Shown: piece after piece, positions 20,987-32,317 of the stretch
How the letters are laid out: each line of letters starts with the position of its first letter
Position numbering within the stretch: the first letter of the stretch is position 1
Assembly: GCA_963682025.1 (NCBI GenBank)
Contig: OY821520.1
Location: forward strand, 183,887,036 to 183,951,035
From: Cordilura impudica
Taxonomy: Eukaryota; Arthropoda; Insecta; Diptera; Scathophagidae
DNA: 64,000 bases
Direction of reading: 5' to 3'
Made by a program: the position numbers and the translations under genes
The notes under the pieces: model-generated
Database searches by the model: none
What the model was told of the DNA's origin: nothing
What the model saw: only the letters and a program-made list of their open reading frames with translations

Positions 20987-22690
20987 ATGGCGTTGTTGAA
21001 GACAAGAAGTGTGTGGCTTGTGGGCAAAATGATTGATGCCTTTGATCCTGCTGAACCGCGAACGAAAATGTAAATACTGCAACGATTTTTCAAATTACAT
21101 TTGGTCGAAAAATACACGATATCAAAAAGCGCAAGAAAAATTGCAAACAATTTTAAAGATTTGTGGGAAATGAATCAAAAGGTTCAACACATTGCACGCG
21201 ATGTAATAAAATTGCACTTAAAGTGGTTGTCGTTACATAACAATAAATCTTCGAAAAGTAAACGACAAATTGAAAAACAAACAACTTTATGCAAAATCTC
21301 CAAGTTTAAAGCAGGTCCGAAAGATAAAATTGGAATCTGTTACAAACATAGATAGCTGCAACGTTAATAGCGATGACGATGAAGATGATAATGATTCAGA
21401 ATATGAGCCAGCAATAAAACTACTCCAAAAGGAATTTGCTACTTCCTCAAATAAGCAACAGCTTTGTGCAGGTCTGGACAGAACTGGAATTAGTTGCCGC
21501 AAAGCCGCACTTGTAGTGAATTCCTGCTCAGATCCTAGACACAGCAGACCAAAAGCTGCATGCTCAAAGAGTTCAATTTGGAGGGAACGTCAGAAACAGC
21601 GAATGATTGCCGCAGAGTCTATTAAGAAATCGATTGAGGCGTCCAATTTCATTACAGTGCATTGGGATGGAAAGATAATGCCCGATTTAAAATCGACATA
21701 TCTGTTGATTTTTTACAAACAGATCCGGAACAAGTAAGAAAATTATAGTCGGTCGAGACCAACTATACGATACCCTATACCATGCGTTTAGAGACCCTAT
21801 CTCTTAGACCCAACTAACTGGACATAGAAAATTAGCATAAATCAAATTTGAGTGGGATTTTTATTAATTTTTTGGCTGCAGATATGAAAAAGTTCATATC
21901 GGATGCTATATCTGTATGGGGACTAGGCCCAAAAATAGATCGATCCTGCCCATGTTTGGTAAAGTCTCTTGTATTTTGCAAAAATATATACAAACAAAAT
22001 TTGAGAAGAATCAGTGCAATATTTTTGTTTTTTGATAGATTTGAGTGAAGATCGGGAAGCAGCTCTATATGGAGCCTATGACTAAGAGTTGTCCCATAGT
22101 GACCATTTTTGGACTACTCATTAATGGATATAATAAACGCATATAAATCCAATTTGACTGAGATCTATATGACATAGGGGTCATTTGTATGGGGGCTAGG
22201 TCTGAACATCGACCGATTCTCACCAATTTCAACAGCCTTCATCATGTGGCCGATTGAAGCTTATATAGCAAATTTCATGATAATATATTCATATTTGCGA
22301 CATACAGTTTGATTACAAGGTTTACATGGACACACAGACGGACGGACGGACATCGTTAAATCGAATCAGATAGTGATTCTGATTCGATCGGTATAACAAA
22401 AGATGGGTCTAGGTCAAATATTTATATTTTTGGTAGTTACAAACAGCAGCACAAAGTCATTATACCCAAACCACATAGTGGTATAGTGTATAAAAATGGC
22501 ATAACAACAAATCCTTTAGTGAAGCAAAGAATTAAGGTCAGCAATTGCACGTGGTAAATGATGACGCAGAACGCGGCATGGCCATGGCTCATTCTTATAT
22601 AAATGTAACAACTCATGAAACAGACTTTCAGAATTTATTGCAGGGCATAGAACTACATCGCAAAAGCTCTAATAAATAATTGCAAAGCAA
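20987..22690 (+). pseudogene. Orphan transposase-like relic of the 12-kb TIR element
   Basis: An ATG at 20987 begins MALLKTRSVWLVGKMIDAF. After a stop and a frame change the reading continues through an acidic stretch (about 21365-21410), then CAGLDRTGISCRKAALV, then SIWRERQKQRMIAAESIKK, then NFITVHWDGKIMPDLKSTY (about 21645-21700). After an inserted short repeat (21733-22500) it resumes as AERGMAMAHSYIN and DFQNLLQGIELHRKSS (about 22570-22670). I recall HWDGK...DRLP...DNAERG proteins as an abundant, poorly named family in arthropod and Hydra genomes that looks transposon-derived; this was not checked. The middle of the protein, expected to hold the remaining catalytic residues, is deleted. 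It is the only candidate enzyme for the surrounding TIRs. Confidence 0.6.
21733..22500 (+). repeat. Fly interspersed repeat type A (mini-me/DINE-like), copy A1
   Basis: It starts AAGTAAGAAAATTATAGTCG and ends CACATAGTGGTATAGTGTAT, with a CACAGACGGACGGACGG (GTCY-type) microsatellite at about 22332-22350. It matches 24199-25001 over nearly its whole length. GTCY microsatellites are a known hallmark of mini-me-like dipteran repeats. It interrupts the transposase relic and is non-coding. Confidence 0.65.
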
Positions 22691-22927
22691 AAAAACTTAC
22701 AAGCTGACCATCATAGCCCAAACGAAGTAACATAAACTCAAGATAACTGGTCATAAAACAATTTAAAAAAATAATTTTTTAATTTATTTTGGGTATGAGA
22801 AGTAAGCTGCCTAGAGTGTGGAGGAGTTGCAAAAAATTTCAAAATCAACCATATTGACTCTCATTGCAACAGAACCACCCATATTTAATATTTGAAAAGA
22901 AAAAATAAAAACTTACATTAAAACAAA

Positions 22928-23424
22928 TCCGATGCATAACTGGCAAAAATACCTTAGAATATTTTTAATTTCACAAAATAGGTACAAAGCGTAAAAAGGG
23001 TATAACTTTGGAACGGCAAGAGAAAAGTCAATATTTTTTTTTTTTTAAATGACTCCACATTTTAAACTGCGTCATTAGTTTCTTGATAGAAATTTCAAAA
23101 GTTACAAAGCATTAATTTCAAAATTAATGCAAAATTTACGAAAAAATGTCATTAAGGGGACCAAAATGTGCAAAAAAAAATTACCGAAACTTACGATTTC
23201 TACACAGAAAATTAAATCTTGAACACTTTTCTTTTAAAATATTGACTTTGTAACAAGTACTAAGTAAAACTCAAAAAATGTCCGGGAATCCCGATTTTTG
23301 GGTAAAATTCGACTTTAGCGACCTCTAAACCTCTTCCGACAAATCTGAAAAAAATCACAAAAATACTTTACCCTATAAGCATTCAAAATATGCTTGGGCA
23401 CCTATTTTTTTTTGGGACACCCTA
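22928..23424 (-). repeat. Right ~497-bp terminal inverted repeat of the 12-kb element
   Basis: It is the reverse complement of 11289-11796, ending GGGACACCCTA at 23424. Differences from the left copy include an internal insertion around 23120-23180 and several short indels, so the two ends have diverged for some time. Confidence 0.85.
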
Positions 23425-23432
23425 ATGGACAT

Positions 23433-24198
23433 CCACTTACAAAAAAAAAAAAACGAAAATAAACCAAAGACACAATGGGGCAATCGAAACATTCTGAAAG
23501 AAAATGACATATCAATTTTAAGTTCTCACGACAGATGGAAAAACCAGATTATTGGAATGAATATAAAAGTAATGTTAAAATATCTATGTATATATAGATA
23601 TTTAAAGAGAGATCCTACGTCAACGTTACAAAGTAATAATAATTCCTTTGTGGACAAACTTCAAACGTTAGCTATTATGAACGAAAATCATAGAAGCAAG
23701 TTAAGAATCAGGAAGACTATATAGATAACTGAAAGTTCACACCATGAGGTCATCTATTAATTCCCTAACATATGCAAATATTTGTTAAACATATTAAAAT
23801 CTTGACAAAAGATTCCAAATAGAATATAGAAGAAAGAATAAATTTAAAATCCAGTGTCAATAACACTCTTGTTTTAAAGATGAAGTGCTTACATCCGACT
23901 CCATAGCATTCCGATAAATTAAGCATTAAGGATAATTGAAGAAAAATGGGATATCTCAAAACATTATACACCGATCCCTAACAATTTTTTATGGAACTAC
24001 TTACTTTCTGTATACAGGATAACAGATACCTTACATGTGACGAAAAAATATATGAACAGTTAAAAGGAATATCAATGGGTTCTCCAGACACTCCCGTTAC
24101 AGCTGATATTGTAATGGCAGAATTATCAGACGTCAATTGCTGAATTTAATTAATTTTTGATAGTGTGAGGAAAAATTACTCATGATACAATAATAACA
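23433..24198 (+). pseudogene. Penelope-like element relic, reverse transcriptase part
   Basis: It continues the reading cut at 11288. A DPTSTLQSNNNSFVDKLQTL block at about 23613-23670 precedes a degraded stretch. From about 23965 to 24130 the frame reads WNYLLSVYR..., TCDEKIYEQLKGISMGSP and TADIVMAEL. The EQ-x-KG-x-SMGSP...ADIVM motif is the hallmark of Penelope-like reverse transcriptases. Frameshifts and stops make it inactive. It is cut at about 24199 by a short interspersed repeat and continues afterwards. Confidence 0.8.
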
Positions 24199-25001
24199 AG
24201 TAAGAAAATTATAGTCGGTCTAGACCGACTATACGATACCCTATACCATGCGTTTAGAAACCCTATCTCTTAGGCCCAACTAACTGGACAAAGAAATTAA
24301 CCAAAAACCAAATTTGAGTGGGATTTTTATTAATTTTTTTTGGCTGCAGAAATGAAAAAGTTCATATCGGATGCTATATCTATATGGGGACTAGGTCCAA
24401 AAATGGACCAATCCTGATCATGTTTGGTAAAGTCTCTTGTATTTTGCAAAAATATATACAAACAAAATTTGAGAAGAATCAGTGCAATATTTTTGTTTTT
24501 AATAGATTTAAGTGAAGATCGGGAAGCAGTCTATATGGGGCCAAAGGTATCATTTTGGGACTACTCATTAGTGGATGTAATGAACGCATACAAACCCAAT
24601 TTGAGTAAGATCTATATGACAATTTGGATCTTATGGCAATTTATGTCGATTTCATAGGGGTAATTTGTATGGGGGCTAGGTCTGAACATGGACCGATTCT
24701 CACTAATTTCAATAGCGTTCATCCCATGGTAGATGAAAGCTTACATACCAAATTTCATCAAAATATATTCATATTTGCGACCTGCAGTTTGATTACAAGG
24801 TTTACATGGACACACAGACGGACGGACGGACGGACGGACGGACGGACGGACGGACGGACGGACATTGTTAAATCAACTCAAAAAGTGATTCTGATTCGAT
24901 CGGTATAATTAAAGATGGGTCTAGGTCAAATATTTTTGGTTGTTACAAACAGCAGCACAAAGTCATTATACCCAAACCACATAGTGGTATAGGGTATAAT
25001 A
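24199..25001 (+). repeat. Fly interspersed repeat type A (mini-me/DINE-like), copy A2
   Basis: It starts AAGTAAGAAAATTATAGTCG, where TCGGTCTAGACCGACTAT forms a palindrome, and ends ACATAGTGGTATAGGGTATA. A (GGAC)n run of about eleven units lies at 24816-24864, against three in copy A1. Short open frames inside are not genes. Confidence 0.7.
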
Positions 25002-25535
25002 ACTCGCAACTCATTTAATCAACAGGTAAAAGTTATAATGGTGATAGAACAGGATAAGTGTACGATATTTGGATGCTGATATAATACTGAGGCGAATGGA
25101 AGATAATTTTTTGAAATGAAATATTATTCGTACAGAGTGCATAGAAGTGGTTGGACTGTGAACCAAATTACCCCTGATTAACCATTTGTTTGCCAACAAG
25201 AAGTGACACCTTGAAACTTTTACCTTTGTTAACACAAATCGAATAAAATGCCAACAGGAAATATGTCTTAAACAACAAATAATAACACGTATGACATTCT
25301 AGTAAAGGACTATGGGTAAGGGAGCATCTTGATTTGCCCAAAAAAAAAGTTATTGCTTCCTAGTTATGTACCAGATATCGTAAAAATGACGATATTAAAA
25401 AAAAAAAATTGGTTCAAGATATCTACCAATATTAATCGTAGATGGTGTGGAAGAAAAAAAGAACATGCAATACAGTCCTGCCGACATGAAAGAACGTTAT
25501 ATGTTGTTACAAAGGAAGCGTTGCTAAACAGTTAG
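25002..25535 (+). pseudogene. Probable C-terminal remnant of the Penelope-like element
   Basis: After the repeat the sequence weakly resembles the post-palm region and linker of Penelope-like elements: EANGRYFLK, GL-stop-TKLPLINHLF and LCTRYRKNDDIKKKK. A GIY-YIG nuclease motif is not recognisable. The position, directly downstream of the RT part, supports the call more than the sequence does. Confidence 0.4.
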
Positions 25536-26654
25536 TTAGTTAGTTAATTGTTCTTTATTTTTTCAAAATAAGTGTTTTACAAAAATTCAAAACTAAATAT
25601 AAAATTTAATATTTCCAGATTTTAATAATTTTTAGGTAAAAAAAGAAAAATATGAATAAAATAAGAACTTACAACTTTGACATACTGTCGTTACGTTGCT
25701 AAATAATATTGTTCTGAATGCGTTAACCATCGATATAACTGAATTCAATAATTGCAACCGATTTCAGTTAATAAAACCGATATTCAATTGAGACAGCCTC
25801 AGTGTAGCCGAATTCCTTGCCATATGGGGAATCTATGACTTAAATTATTTATACATTTTTCACTTCCGGTTATGTTTAATGGATATAATAAACATAAACA
25901 TGTCACATTACGATTTAAAAATTATTTTGAATCTCAGGGTAATCTCGATTTCATAGGTGCCATCTGTATGGGGGTTCCCTCTCTCTCAACTTCCACTGAT
26001 TTTCAACAAACGCAATAGTGATCGTGCCATGGCTGATAGTAGCTTATACTCGCAGATCAAATTTGATCAAAATATGTCTACACAAACTGGGTCTAGGTCC
26101 AGAATTTTTGGTAGTGACAAACATCAGCGCTAATTTTAGTTTGCCCTGACAACAGGGTAGAATATAAAAATGTAATATTACCAATTCTGTTTCCAAATTT
26201 CTTGAGACGCCATCGAAGACTATTCCTCCCCCTCCGATTTCTCAAATAATGGTTTTAATATTTTTTCAGGTTGCAAAATTGCATTGGACCAGGTTTTTGG
26301 TCCAAAGTATTACAAATATTCTCATATGGATTGAAACAATATGATTTTGTTTATGTTGTTCTGAAAATCTCAATTGGTTCGGGTTTTGTGGCTGGGATCA
26401 TTATTCGTACCGAATTTTACAAGTAACTGTTCCATACTCTGGACTATCGCACATCTCCGAATAACTTAAATTTGCTCAATCGCTCCATGAAATATATAGT
26501 TTATCAGAGAATATTCTGGAAATGTTTGTGTTTGTTTTTCATACTAATAGGTGGTATGTGATGTAAAAAGCCTCATACAAATGGTGTTGACTTACCTGAA
26601 GTGAATTCCAACAAATTGCCTCGGTTATTGCATTCTCATTAATTCGTGCATATA
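25536..26654. other. A+T-rich sequence with repeat fragments
   Basis: It begins with CAGTTAGTTAGTTAGTTAATTG, which looks like the simple tail of a minus-strand non-LTR element (compare 46728). Around 25810-26170 are fragments resembling the type A interspersed repeat (GTATGGGGGTTCC, AAACTGGGTCTAGGTCCAGA, ATTTTTGGTAGTGACAAACA). No gene is seen in 26171-26654. Confidence 0.4.
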
Positions 26655-27447
26655 AACAACTAGTAAGAGTGTTAAATTCGGCTGTGTCGGATCTTTGATA
26701 TTCTCCACCGATGTTCTTAACACGATATTACAACAAGAGGCAAAAGAGGCAAAATTTAAAATTATAGCGGCTTGATTTTTAAAATGATACCTACATAAAT
26801 TTAGTAAAATAATTTACAAAAATTTTAGGTATTTTCGTGTTTTCTTAATTGAAAGCAATTATTAAATACAACGAGCACATATGTAAATACATACAATCTT
26901 ATATCTTTGGTTATTTATTCATCAGTGTTAGCATGTGCAAAAAAATATATAAGAGCAACAAGCAAACACCAATCATGTTTAACCACATAACTATTACAAC
27001 AAACACACTTTGGTAATACCGGTACAAACTAATATGACACGTGCAATATAACCTTACATACATACATACTCATAAAGCAAATACTACAAATACAACGACC
27101 TTAAAAAAAAACAATAATTACAGCTATGATACAAAATAAAAATTTGGAATAACAACTATAACAAAGAAGAACATATCTTTAAACCTTTTGTTACTTTGAT
27201 ATCACGGGACTTATTGAAGGAATTTTGATGATTTTAAATACCAACCTTTTCAGGATGTCAGGGAATCATTTTCAGTAAAAGCGATCAACCAATCATAGCT
27301 ATTGAGGGCGTAACCGTGATATCCGCAGACGGACAGATGGACAGACGGACATCGTTACATCAACTCCGCTTGTTGGAAGGATCATGAATTGGGGTTCAGA
27401 TTTATTTAAATTATTACAAACGGCATGAAAAATATATGTATATACAC
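26655..27447 (+). repeat. Fly interspersed repeat type B, copy B1
   Basis: It starts CTAGTAAGAGTGTTAAATTC GGCTGTGTCGG and contains CGCAGACGGACAGATGGACA at about 27320 and ACATCAACTCCGCTTGTTGG at about 27357. It runs to AAACGGCATGAAAAATATAT, where the gypsy LTR at 27448 cuts it. The same landmarks occur in copies near 43585, 48228, 49016 and 52195. Confidence 0.6.
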
Positions 27448-28468
27448 TGTAACGAAGTTTCGTTACATAATTTAATAATTATAGGTAAACTGAATTGATT
27501 ATTTATAATGAATTGAAAATTATTGATTAATTTATATATACCAGTATAATATCGTGAATTGCAAGATTATACAAAACATTAATTTGAAATGGAATTATTA
27601 TTTGTTAATTAATATTGAATTTGATTGAATTTTAAATCTAAGTTCTATTTGGTTAGTTTAAGAGTAGAATGTATAAGAGTTCAGTATAAGAGAACCTAGG
27701 TAGAATCCGACTCACACACACACTTTTTACATTGGACTGTATTAGTGAGCAATAGTGTCTCTTAGCCTTCCCATACTTATCCACACCATAATCCGGTGTT
27801 AGTTAGAATATAGAATCCAACTCTCACTCATACACGACACGATAAATTCTCTTTCTATGTTAGTAGCAGACCATTTAAATGTGTGTACATTCCACTACAA
27901 CTTCAGTTGGTTTCGAGAAGTAAGATGTATTAGTAATAATCCAACTCTCACTCATACACGATAATTAATTCTCTTTCATTTTTAGCAACATACCATTTAT
28001 ATATGAAGGTTCATTCTACTACAACTTCAGTTGGGTTCGACTTGTCACCGTGTGCGGACAGCTAGTGCAAGTCTGTAATAGCTTCGCTAGTAGCCACATA
28101 CAGTGATGGAAAAGCGCAGCTGATAGTAGTGAGCGGGGATACTACTGGTTTGTAACAGCCATAGTTCCCAGACACTGTAGTATTAGTGCACAGGGATACT
28201 ACTGGCCATAGGTCCCAGGCTTAGTATTAACTAATACATTAACCCCCTTTTTTAAAATGACATGACAAGACACAATTCGGGGCAGTAGTGAGGCAACCGG
28301 ACAACGATAGTGACTGAGACGGGAAATCTAAGCTAGTTCTCTGAAAAAAAAATCTTAACCTTTGTTTAAATAAAGATCATTATTATATTATATTTAAAAG
28401 AAAAAAACTAAAATCGTTTTTATTAATCCTGGCTTCGACTGGCATATCCTGGCAAACATTATTATAAA
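27448..28468 (+). repeat. 5' LTR of gypsy copy 1
   Basis: It starts TGTAACGAAGTTTCGTTACA, itself a near-palindrome. It contains one full 57-bp GAGCGGGGATACTACTGG-type unit plus a degenerate one, where copy 2 has four. After GGGGCAGTAGTGAGGCAACC the sequence differs entirely from copy 2 for about 110 bp, then matches again from TTTTATTAATCCTGGCTTCG. The 3' boundary lies between 28458 (…CAAACA) and the primer site at 28469. Confidence 0.85.
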
Positions 28469-28486
28469 TGGCGCCCGAGCAGGGAC
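28469..28486 (+). promoter_or_regulatory. Primer-binding site of gypsy copy 1
   Basis: TGGCGCCCGAGCAGGGAC follows the LTR. It closely resembles tRNA-Lys-type primer sites known from retroelements. The same site is present at 56250-56267 in copy 2. Confidence 0.85.
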
Positions 28487-28594
28487 TTTAAACGTAAAAA
28501 CTTAAAAATATATAAAAAAAAAAAAGCTCAAATACTAACATTATAAAAAAAAAAAAATTTTTAAGAAAAAATATTCCATCGGAACAGTGAAAAA

Positions 28595-29596
28595 ATGAGT
28601 CGTGCCTTCATCAATCTAATAAAAAAGGATGCCTTGAGTACCTGTTTAAAGGACCTGGGTCTCAAGGACGATGGCAGTGTAGATGACATGAGAGCCCGAT
28701 TAAGAAGTTATCTTGACCAAGAATCGATTCCTGTTGAACACGAACTTTACATAAATAAGTTGAGGCTTGGTTACGAAGCAGGTAAAGAATTAAAAGTTCC
28801 GAATTTACAAGCCTCCCGTGACTCTTCTCCATTACGACCGACGCATGAAACCAATGCAACAAATGTATCCGAAGTGTGTGATAAAGTGCGGAAATGGGGT
28901 GTTAAATACGATGGTGGTAAAGATCCTCTGGGTTTTCTAGAACGAATCGAAGAGTTGGCAACGTGTTATAATATATCGTTAAATGCATTGTTGAATTATA
29001 TGCCTGAACTTTTCAAAGGGTCCGCGTTATCATGGTACCGTAATAACAAACAAAACTGGAAGTCTTATAACAATTTTGTTGACGACTTCAAGCTTTTCTT
29101 TTTACCAGTACGATTTTTCGAGAATTTGGAGGACGAAATCAGAAATCGATTACAACACGCAGATGAAAATTTTGTCGACTATGTTACTGCTTTACAATCA
29201 TTGATGCGCTGGTCAAAAATATCTACGGGTGAACAATTGGAGCGAATTTTCAGAAATTGTAGAGCGGAATACAAGATCTACATCAAAAGACGTGAATTTA
29301 ATCAATTGCGGGAGTTAATTGTATTGGCGCAAGAATATGAAAACCTACGGTCGGAGGAGTTGTCACAGAAGAAAATTGTCCGACGTATACAAACTACAGT
29401 CGCCCATCCCAATAATAATTATGTATGCTATCGTTGCGGAGAGGGAGGTCATCATCGTGCTGTTTGTTCTAAACCTCAAGTTTTATTTTGCTGGGATTGT
29501 GGTAAAAGAGGCGTGAAGACGATTGATTGTTGCAGAAAAATGGCGGGAAACTCAAGAGGAGGTCCTTCGGCAAGGGAAGGAGAAGAGAACCTCTAA
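28595..29596 (+). CDS. gag: Gag of gypsy copy 1 (333 aa)
   Basis: The frame starts at the ATG in AAAAATGAGTCG and ends at 29596. Residues ~1-40 form a SAP-like helical segment ([20 protein letters not shown]). The capsid-like region spans ~100-230 and includes [10 protein letters not shown] and [19 protein letters not shown]. One classical CX2CX4HX4C zinc knuckle ([14 protein letters not shown]) lies at ~275-290. A second, [14 protein letters not shown], has Val where His is expected. Gag assembles the particle that packages element RNA. Pol overlaps the last 70 bp in the -1 frame, so Gag-Pol is expected by ribosomal frameshift. Relative to copy 2 it retains twelve extra residues ([12 protein letters not shown]). 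Confidence 0.92.
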   Translation: MSRAFINLIKKDALSTCLKDLGLKDDGSVDDMRARLRSYLDQESIPVEHELYINKLRLGYEAGKELKVPNLQASRDSSPLRPTHETNATNVSEVCDKVRKWGVKYDGGKDPLGFLERIEELATCYNISLNALLNYMPELFKGSALSWYRNNKQNWKSYNNFVDDFKLFFLPVRFFENLEDEIRNRLQHADENFVDYVTALQSLMRWSKISTGEQLERIFRNCRAEYKIYIKRREFNQLRELIVLAQEYENLRSEELSQKKIVRRIQTTVAHPNNNYVCYRCGEGGHHRAVCSKPQVLFCWDCGKRGVKTIDCCRKMAGNSRGGPSAREGEENL

Positions 29597-32040
29597 AACA
29601 TGTACCCTTTCCTATTACACTAACTCCTGACGACGACTTTCGCGTACGCACGTGGATAACGATTAAACAAAAGAAGATTCCAGCCATTATGGATACTGGT
29701 GCAACCCATTCATGTATCCAATTGTCTCTTATTAACGAGATGCATATACCTTTGGTTGCAGCTAAATTCAGTACTCTACACTTAGCTGATCAATCAACCG
29801 TAAATGTGGAGGGGTCGGTAAATATCCAGTTTCGGCTGAATGGTTCAGTATATAACCACATGTTTTTGGTCTTGAGGACGAGTTTGGATCCGATTATAAT
29901 TGGAATGAATTTCTTACATCAAACTGGCTGTGAGCTTCGAATTGTTCCACGAAAAAAAAACACGTTTCAAGAATTACCTCCTCGCCACATAAGAACTACT
30001 CAAATTAGTTCGCTACAGCTGATATCAACAAGTGTGACCTCAGACGATACTCTCGAAGACCATCAGGTACAAAATTTCTTGAATAATGAACTCCCTCGTT
30101 TTGATTCCATTTCAGGCCACTCTAATGTGACAGAACACGTGATTACTATGAAGCACCCTAGACCTTTAAGACAACGGTACTATCCCCGCAATCCAGCAAT
30201 GCAAAAGGTCATTGACGATCAAATTGACGAATTGCTCAAAGAAGGAAGGATAGAACCATCAAAAAGCCCTTATAGTTCTCCCATCGTACTGGCTCGTAAA
30301 AAGAACAACGAATGGCGACTATGTGTAGATTTTAGGCAAATTAATGAGAATTCAATTCGGGATGCATACCCTATTCCACAAATTAATCCAATACTGGAAA
30401 AACTACGAAACAGCAAGTTCTTTAGCACGATCGACCTTCGAAACGGATACTGGCAGATTCCTATGAATACTGAAAGCAAACTTTATACGGCTTTTACAGT
30501 TCCAGGCCGTGGTCTTTTTCAGTGGCGCGTGATGCCATTTGGGCTGCATTCAGCCCCAGCCACATTTCAGAGGGCACTTGACACGGTCATTGGCCCTGAA
30601 TTAGATTCATTCGCATTTGCATATCTTGATGACATCATTGTCCTGGGGCGTACGCTGGCGGAACATTTACGCAATCTGAAAATAGTCTTTGATCGTCTCG
30701 TTGCAGCTAACCTACGTATCAATTATGACAAGTACTCATTTGCGAAAAAACAGATTAGATATTTGGGTCACGTTATAAGCGAAAAGGGTGTGCACACGGA
30801 TCCTGAAAAGGTGAGCGCAATACAAGCTTTACCCGAACCAACTACACTCAAAGAGTTGAGGTCATTTCTGAACACCGCAGCCTGGTATCGGCGTTTTGTA
30901 GCAAATTTCTCTACTTTAACTGGCCCCCTAAATAAGCTGTTGAAGAAAAACCAAGAGTGGCAGTGGGGAGCGCAACAACAGCTGGCGTTCGAAGAAGTCA
31001 AGCGGAAATTAATTGAGGCACCAGCTCTTACATGCCCTGATTTTAATCGAACTTTTATATTACAGACAGATGCTAGTGATGTTGGACTGGGCGTTGTTCT
31101 GACTCAAGAATTCGATGACGGAGAAAAGGCAATCGCTTATGCCAGCCGAACCCTTTCAGCACCAGAGCGCAATTATACGGTTACTGAAAAAGAATGCTTG
31201 GCAATAATATGGGGAATTAGGAAAATGCGACATTATATCGAAGGATATCATTTTGTTATCGTAACCGATCACCAATCATTGAAGTGGCTAAATTCAATTC
31301 AATCACCCTCAGGAAGAATCGCACGCTGGGCTTTAGAAATGATGCAGTTTGATTACGAGGTCCGATACCGCAAAGGTAAATTAAATGTTATTGCAGATTC
31401 CCTTTCCAGATCACCTCTCCCCACTGATGACAAAACCATACCTATCCTGCAAGCCCTCCAGAAAAATGCCGAGGATGATGACGCATGGTATACAAATAAG
31501 CTGGAAATGCTAAATAATGATCCTCAGAAGTTACCTGATTACCAAATCGATGACCATGGAAACCTTCGACGTCATATTTTTGATTCGTCCGCTTACAATG
31601 ATGAGGACCCCGTCCCGTGGAAATTGGTGGTTCCGAAATCAGGTAGGAGTCGGGTTCTAAACGAGTGTCATGATAGTGTTACAGCTGGACACCTGGGAAT
31701 AAATAAAACTATTGCACGAGTGACGAAACTCTACTACTGGCCAGGTATTTTCCGGGATATTACAAAACACGTTAGGAATTGTGTTACTTGTCAACGTTTC
31801 AAACCCCTTCAGCAAGCTCCAGCAGGAAAAATGTACACCACACAAGTTCCCTTACCCTGGCATACAGTATGCGCTGATTTTGTTGGTCCTCTACCGCGCT
31901 CAGTACACGGCAACACTACATTAATAGTTTTCCACGATAAATTCAGCAAATGGTCAGAATTCGTAGCTGCTAGACAGGCTACTACAAAAACATTTATCAA
32001 GGCTTTCCGGGAAAGGATACTGGCACGTTTCGGTGTACCT
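29527..32040 (+). CDS. pol: Pol of gypsy copy 1, truncated by the gap (~838 codons)
   Basis: It lies in the -1 frame relative to gag, without a credible ATG at its beginning. In order it carries aspartic protease (MDTGATHS, residues ~55-62), reverse transcriptase ([27 protein letters not shown] near 366), RNase H ([11 protein letters not shown] near 512; TDHQSL), and an integrase zinc domain ([13 protein letters not shown] … CVTCQRF near 714-755). The first integrase core Asp follows in CADFVGPL near 782. It ends at FGVP where the Ns begin. Over the shared length it differs from copy 2 at very few positions (one is Tyr for Cys in KYSFAKK), so it looks functional up to the gap. Confidence 0.92.
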
Positions 32041-32240
32041 NNNNNNNNNNNNNNNNNNNNNNNNNNNNNNNNNNNNNNNNNNNNNNNNNNNNNNNNNNNN
32101 NNNNNNNNNNNNNNNNNNNNNNNNNNNNNNNNNNNNNNNNNNNNNNNNNNNNNNNNNNNNNNNNNNNNNNNNNNNNNNNNNNNNNNNNNNNNNNNNNNNN
32201 NNNNNNNNNNNNNNNNNNNNNNNNNNNNNNNNNNNNNNNN
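32041..32240. other. 200-N assembly gap
   Basis: Exactly 200 Ns interrupt the integrase of gypsy copy 1. The round number suggests a placeholder rather than a measured length. It falls where near-identical repeats would confuse an assembler. Confidence 0.98.
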
Positions 32241-32258
32241 AAAAACTAAGTTTTTATT

Positions 32259-32317
32259 AAAACTCTTTCTTTCCTTATGCATACGAGTTTTGAATCTCTC
32301 CGTGACTGTGCGTGACT
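32259..32317 (+). repeat. Left piece of a CGTGACTGTGCGTGACT repeat
   Basis: It begins AAACTCTTTCTTTCCTTATG and ends CGTGACTGTGCGTGACT. The rest of the repeat is at 36126-36572 on the other side of the inserted non-LTR element. The outer ends AAACTCTTTCTT and AAGAAAGAGTTT are inverted copies and may be its termini. Confidence 0.5.

Larger units (their letters stand above)
11289..23424. mobile_element. 12.1-kb TIR DNA transposon with orphan transposase relic
   Basis: The termini TAGGGTGTCCCAAAAAAA and TTTTTTTTTGGGACACCCTA are flanked by a perfect 8-bp duplication ATGGACAT (11281-11288 and 23425-23432). Inverted repeats extend about 500 bp inward on both sides. Inside are a non-LTR element (about 12250-20652), a transposase relic (20987-21740 and 22504-22690) and a short interspersed repeat (21733-22500). 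Without the nested elements the original would be roughly 3 kb. An 8-bp duplication and TAGGG ends are compatible with hAT, but the transposase does not look like a standard hAT enzyme, so the superfamily is left open. It is inserted in a Penelope-like relic. Confidence 0.85.
27448..32040 (+). mobile_element. Ty3/gypsy LTR retrotransposon, copy 1 (3' end lost in a gap)
   Basis: It contains a 5' LTR (27448 to about 28468), a primer-binding site at 28469, gag and pol up to the integrase core, and then a 200-N gap. It is nearly identical to copy 2 (55068-61907). Sequence after the gap belongs to another repeat, so the end of pol, ORF3 and the 3' LTR are missing from the assembly or deleted. Confidence 0.92.

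Noticed and set aside
22504..22690. AERGMAMAHSYIN block as a separate host exon
   Set aside because: It fits the C-terminal end of the same protein as 21365-21700 and is separated only by an inserted repeat; it lies within the TIRs.
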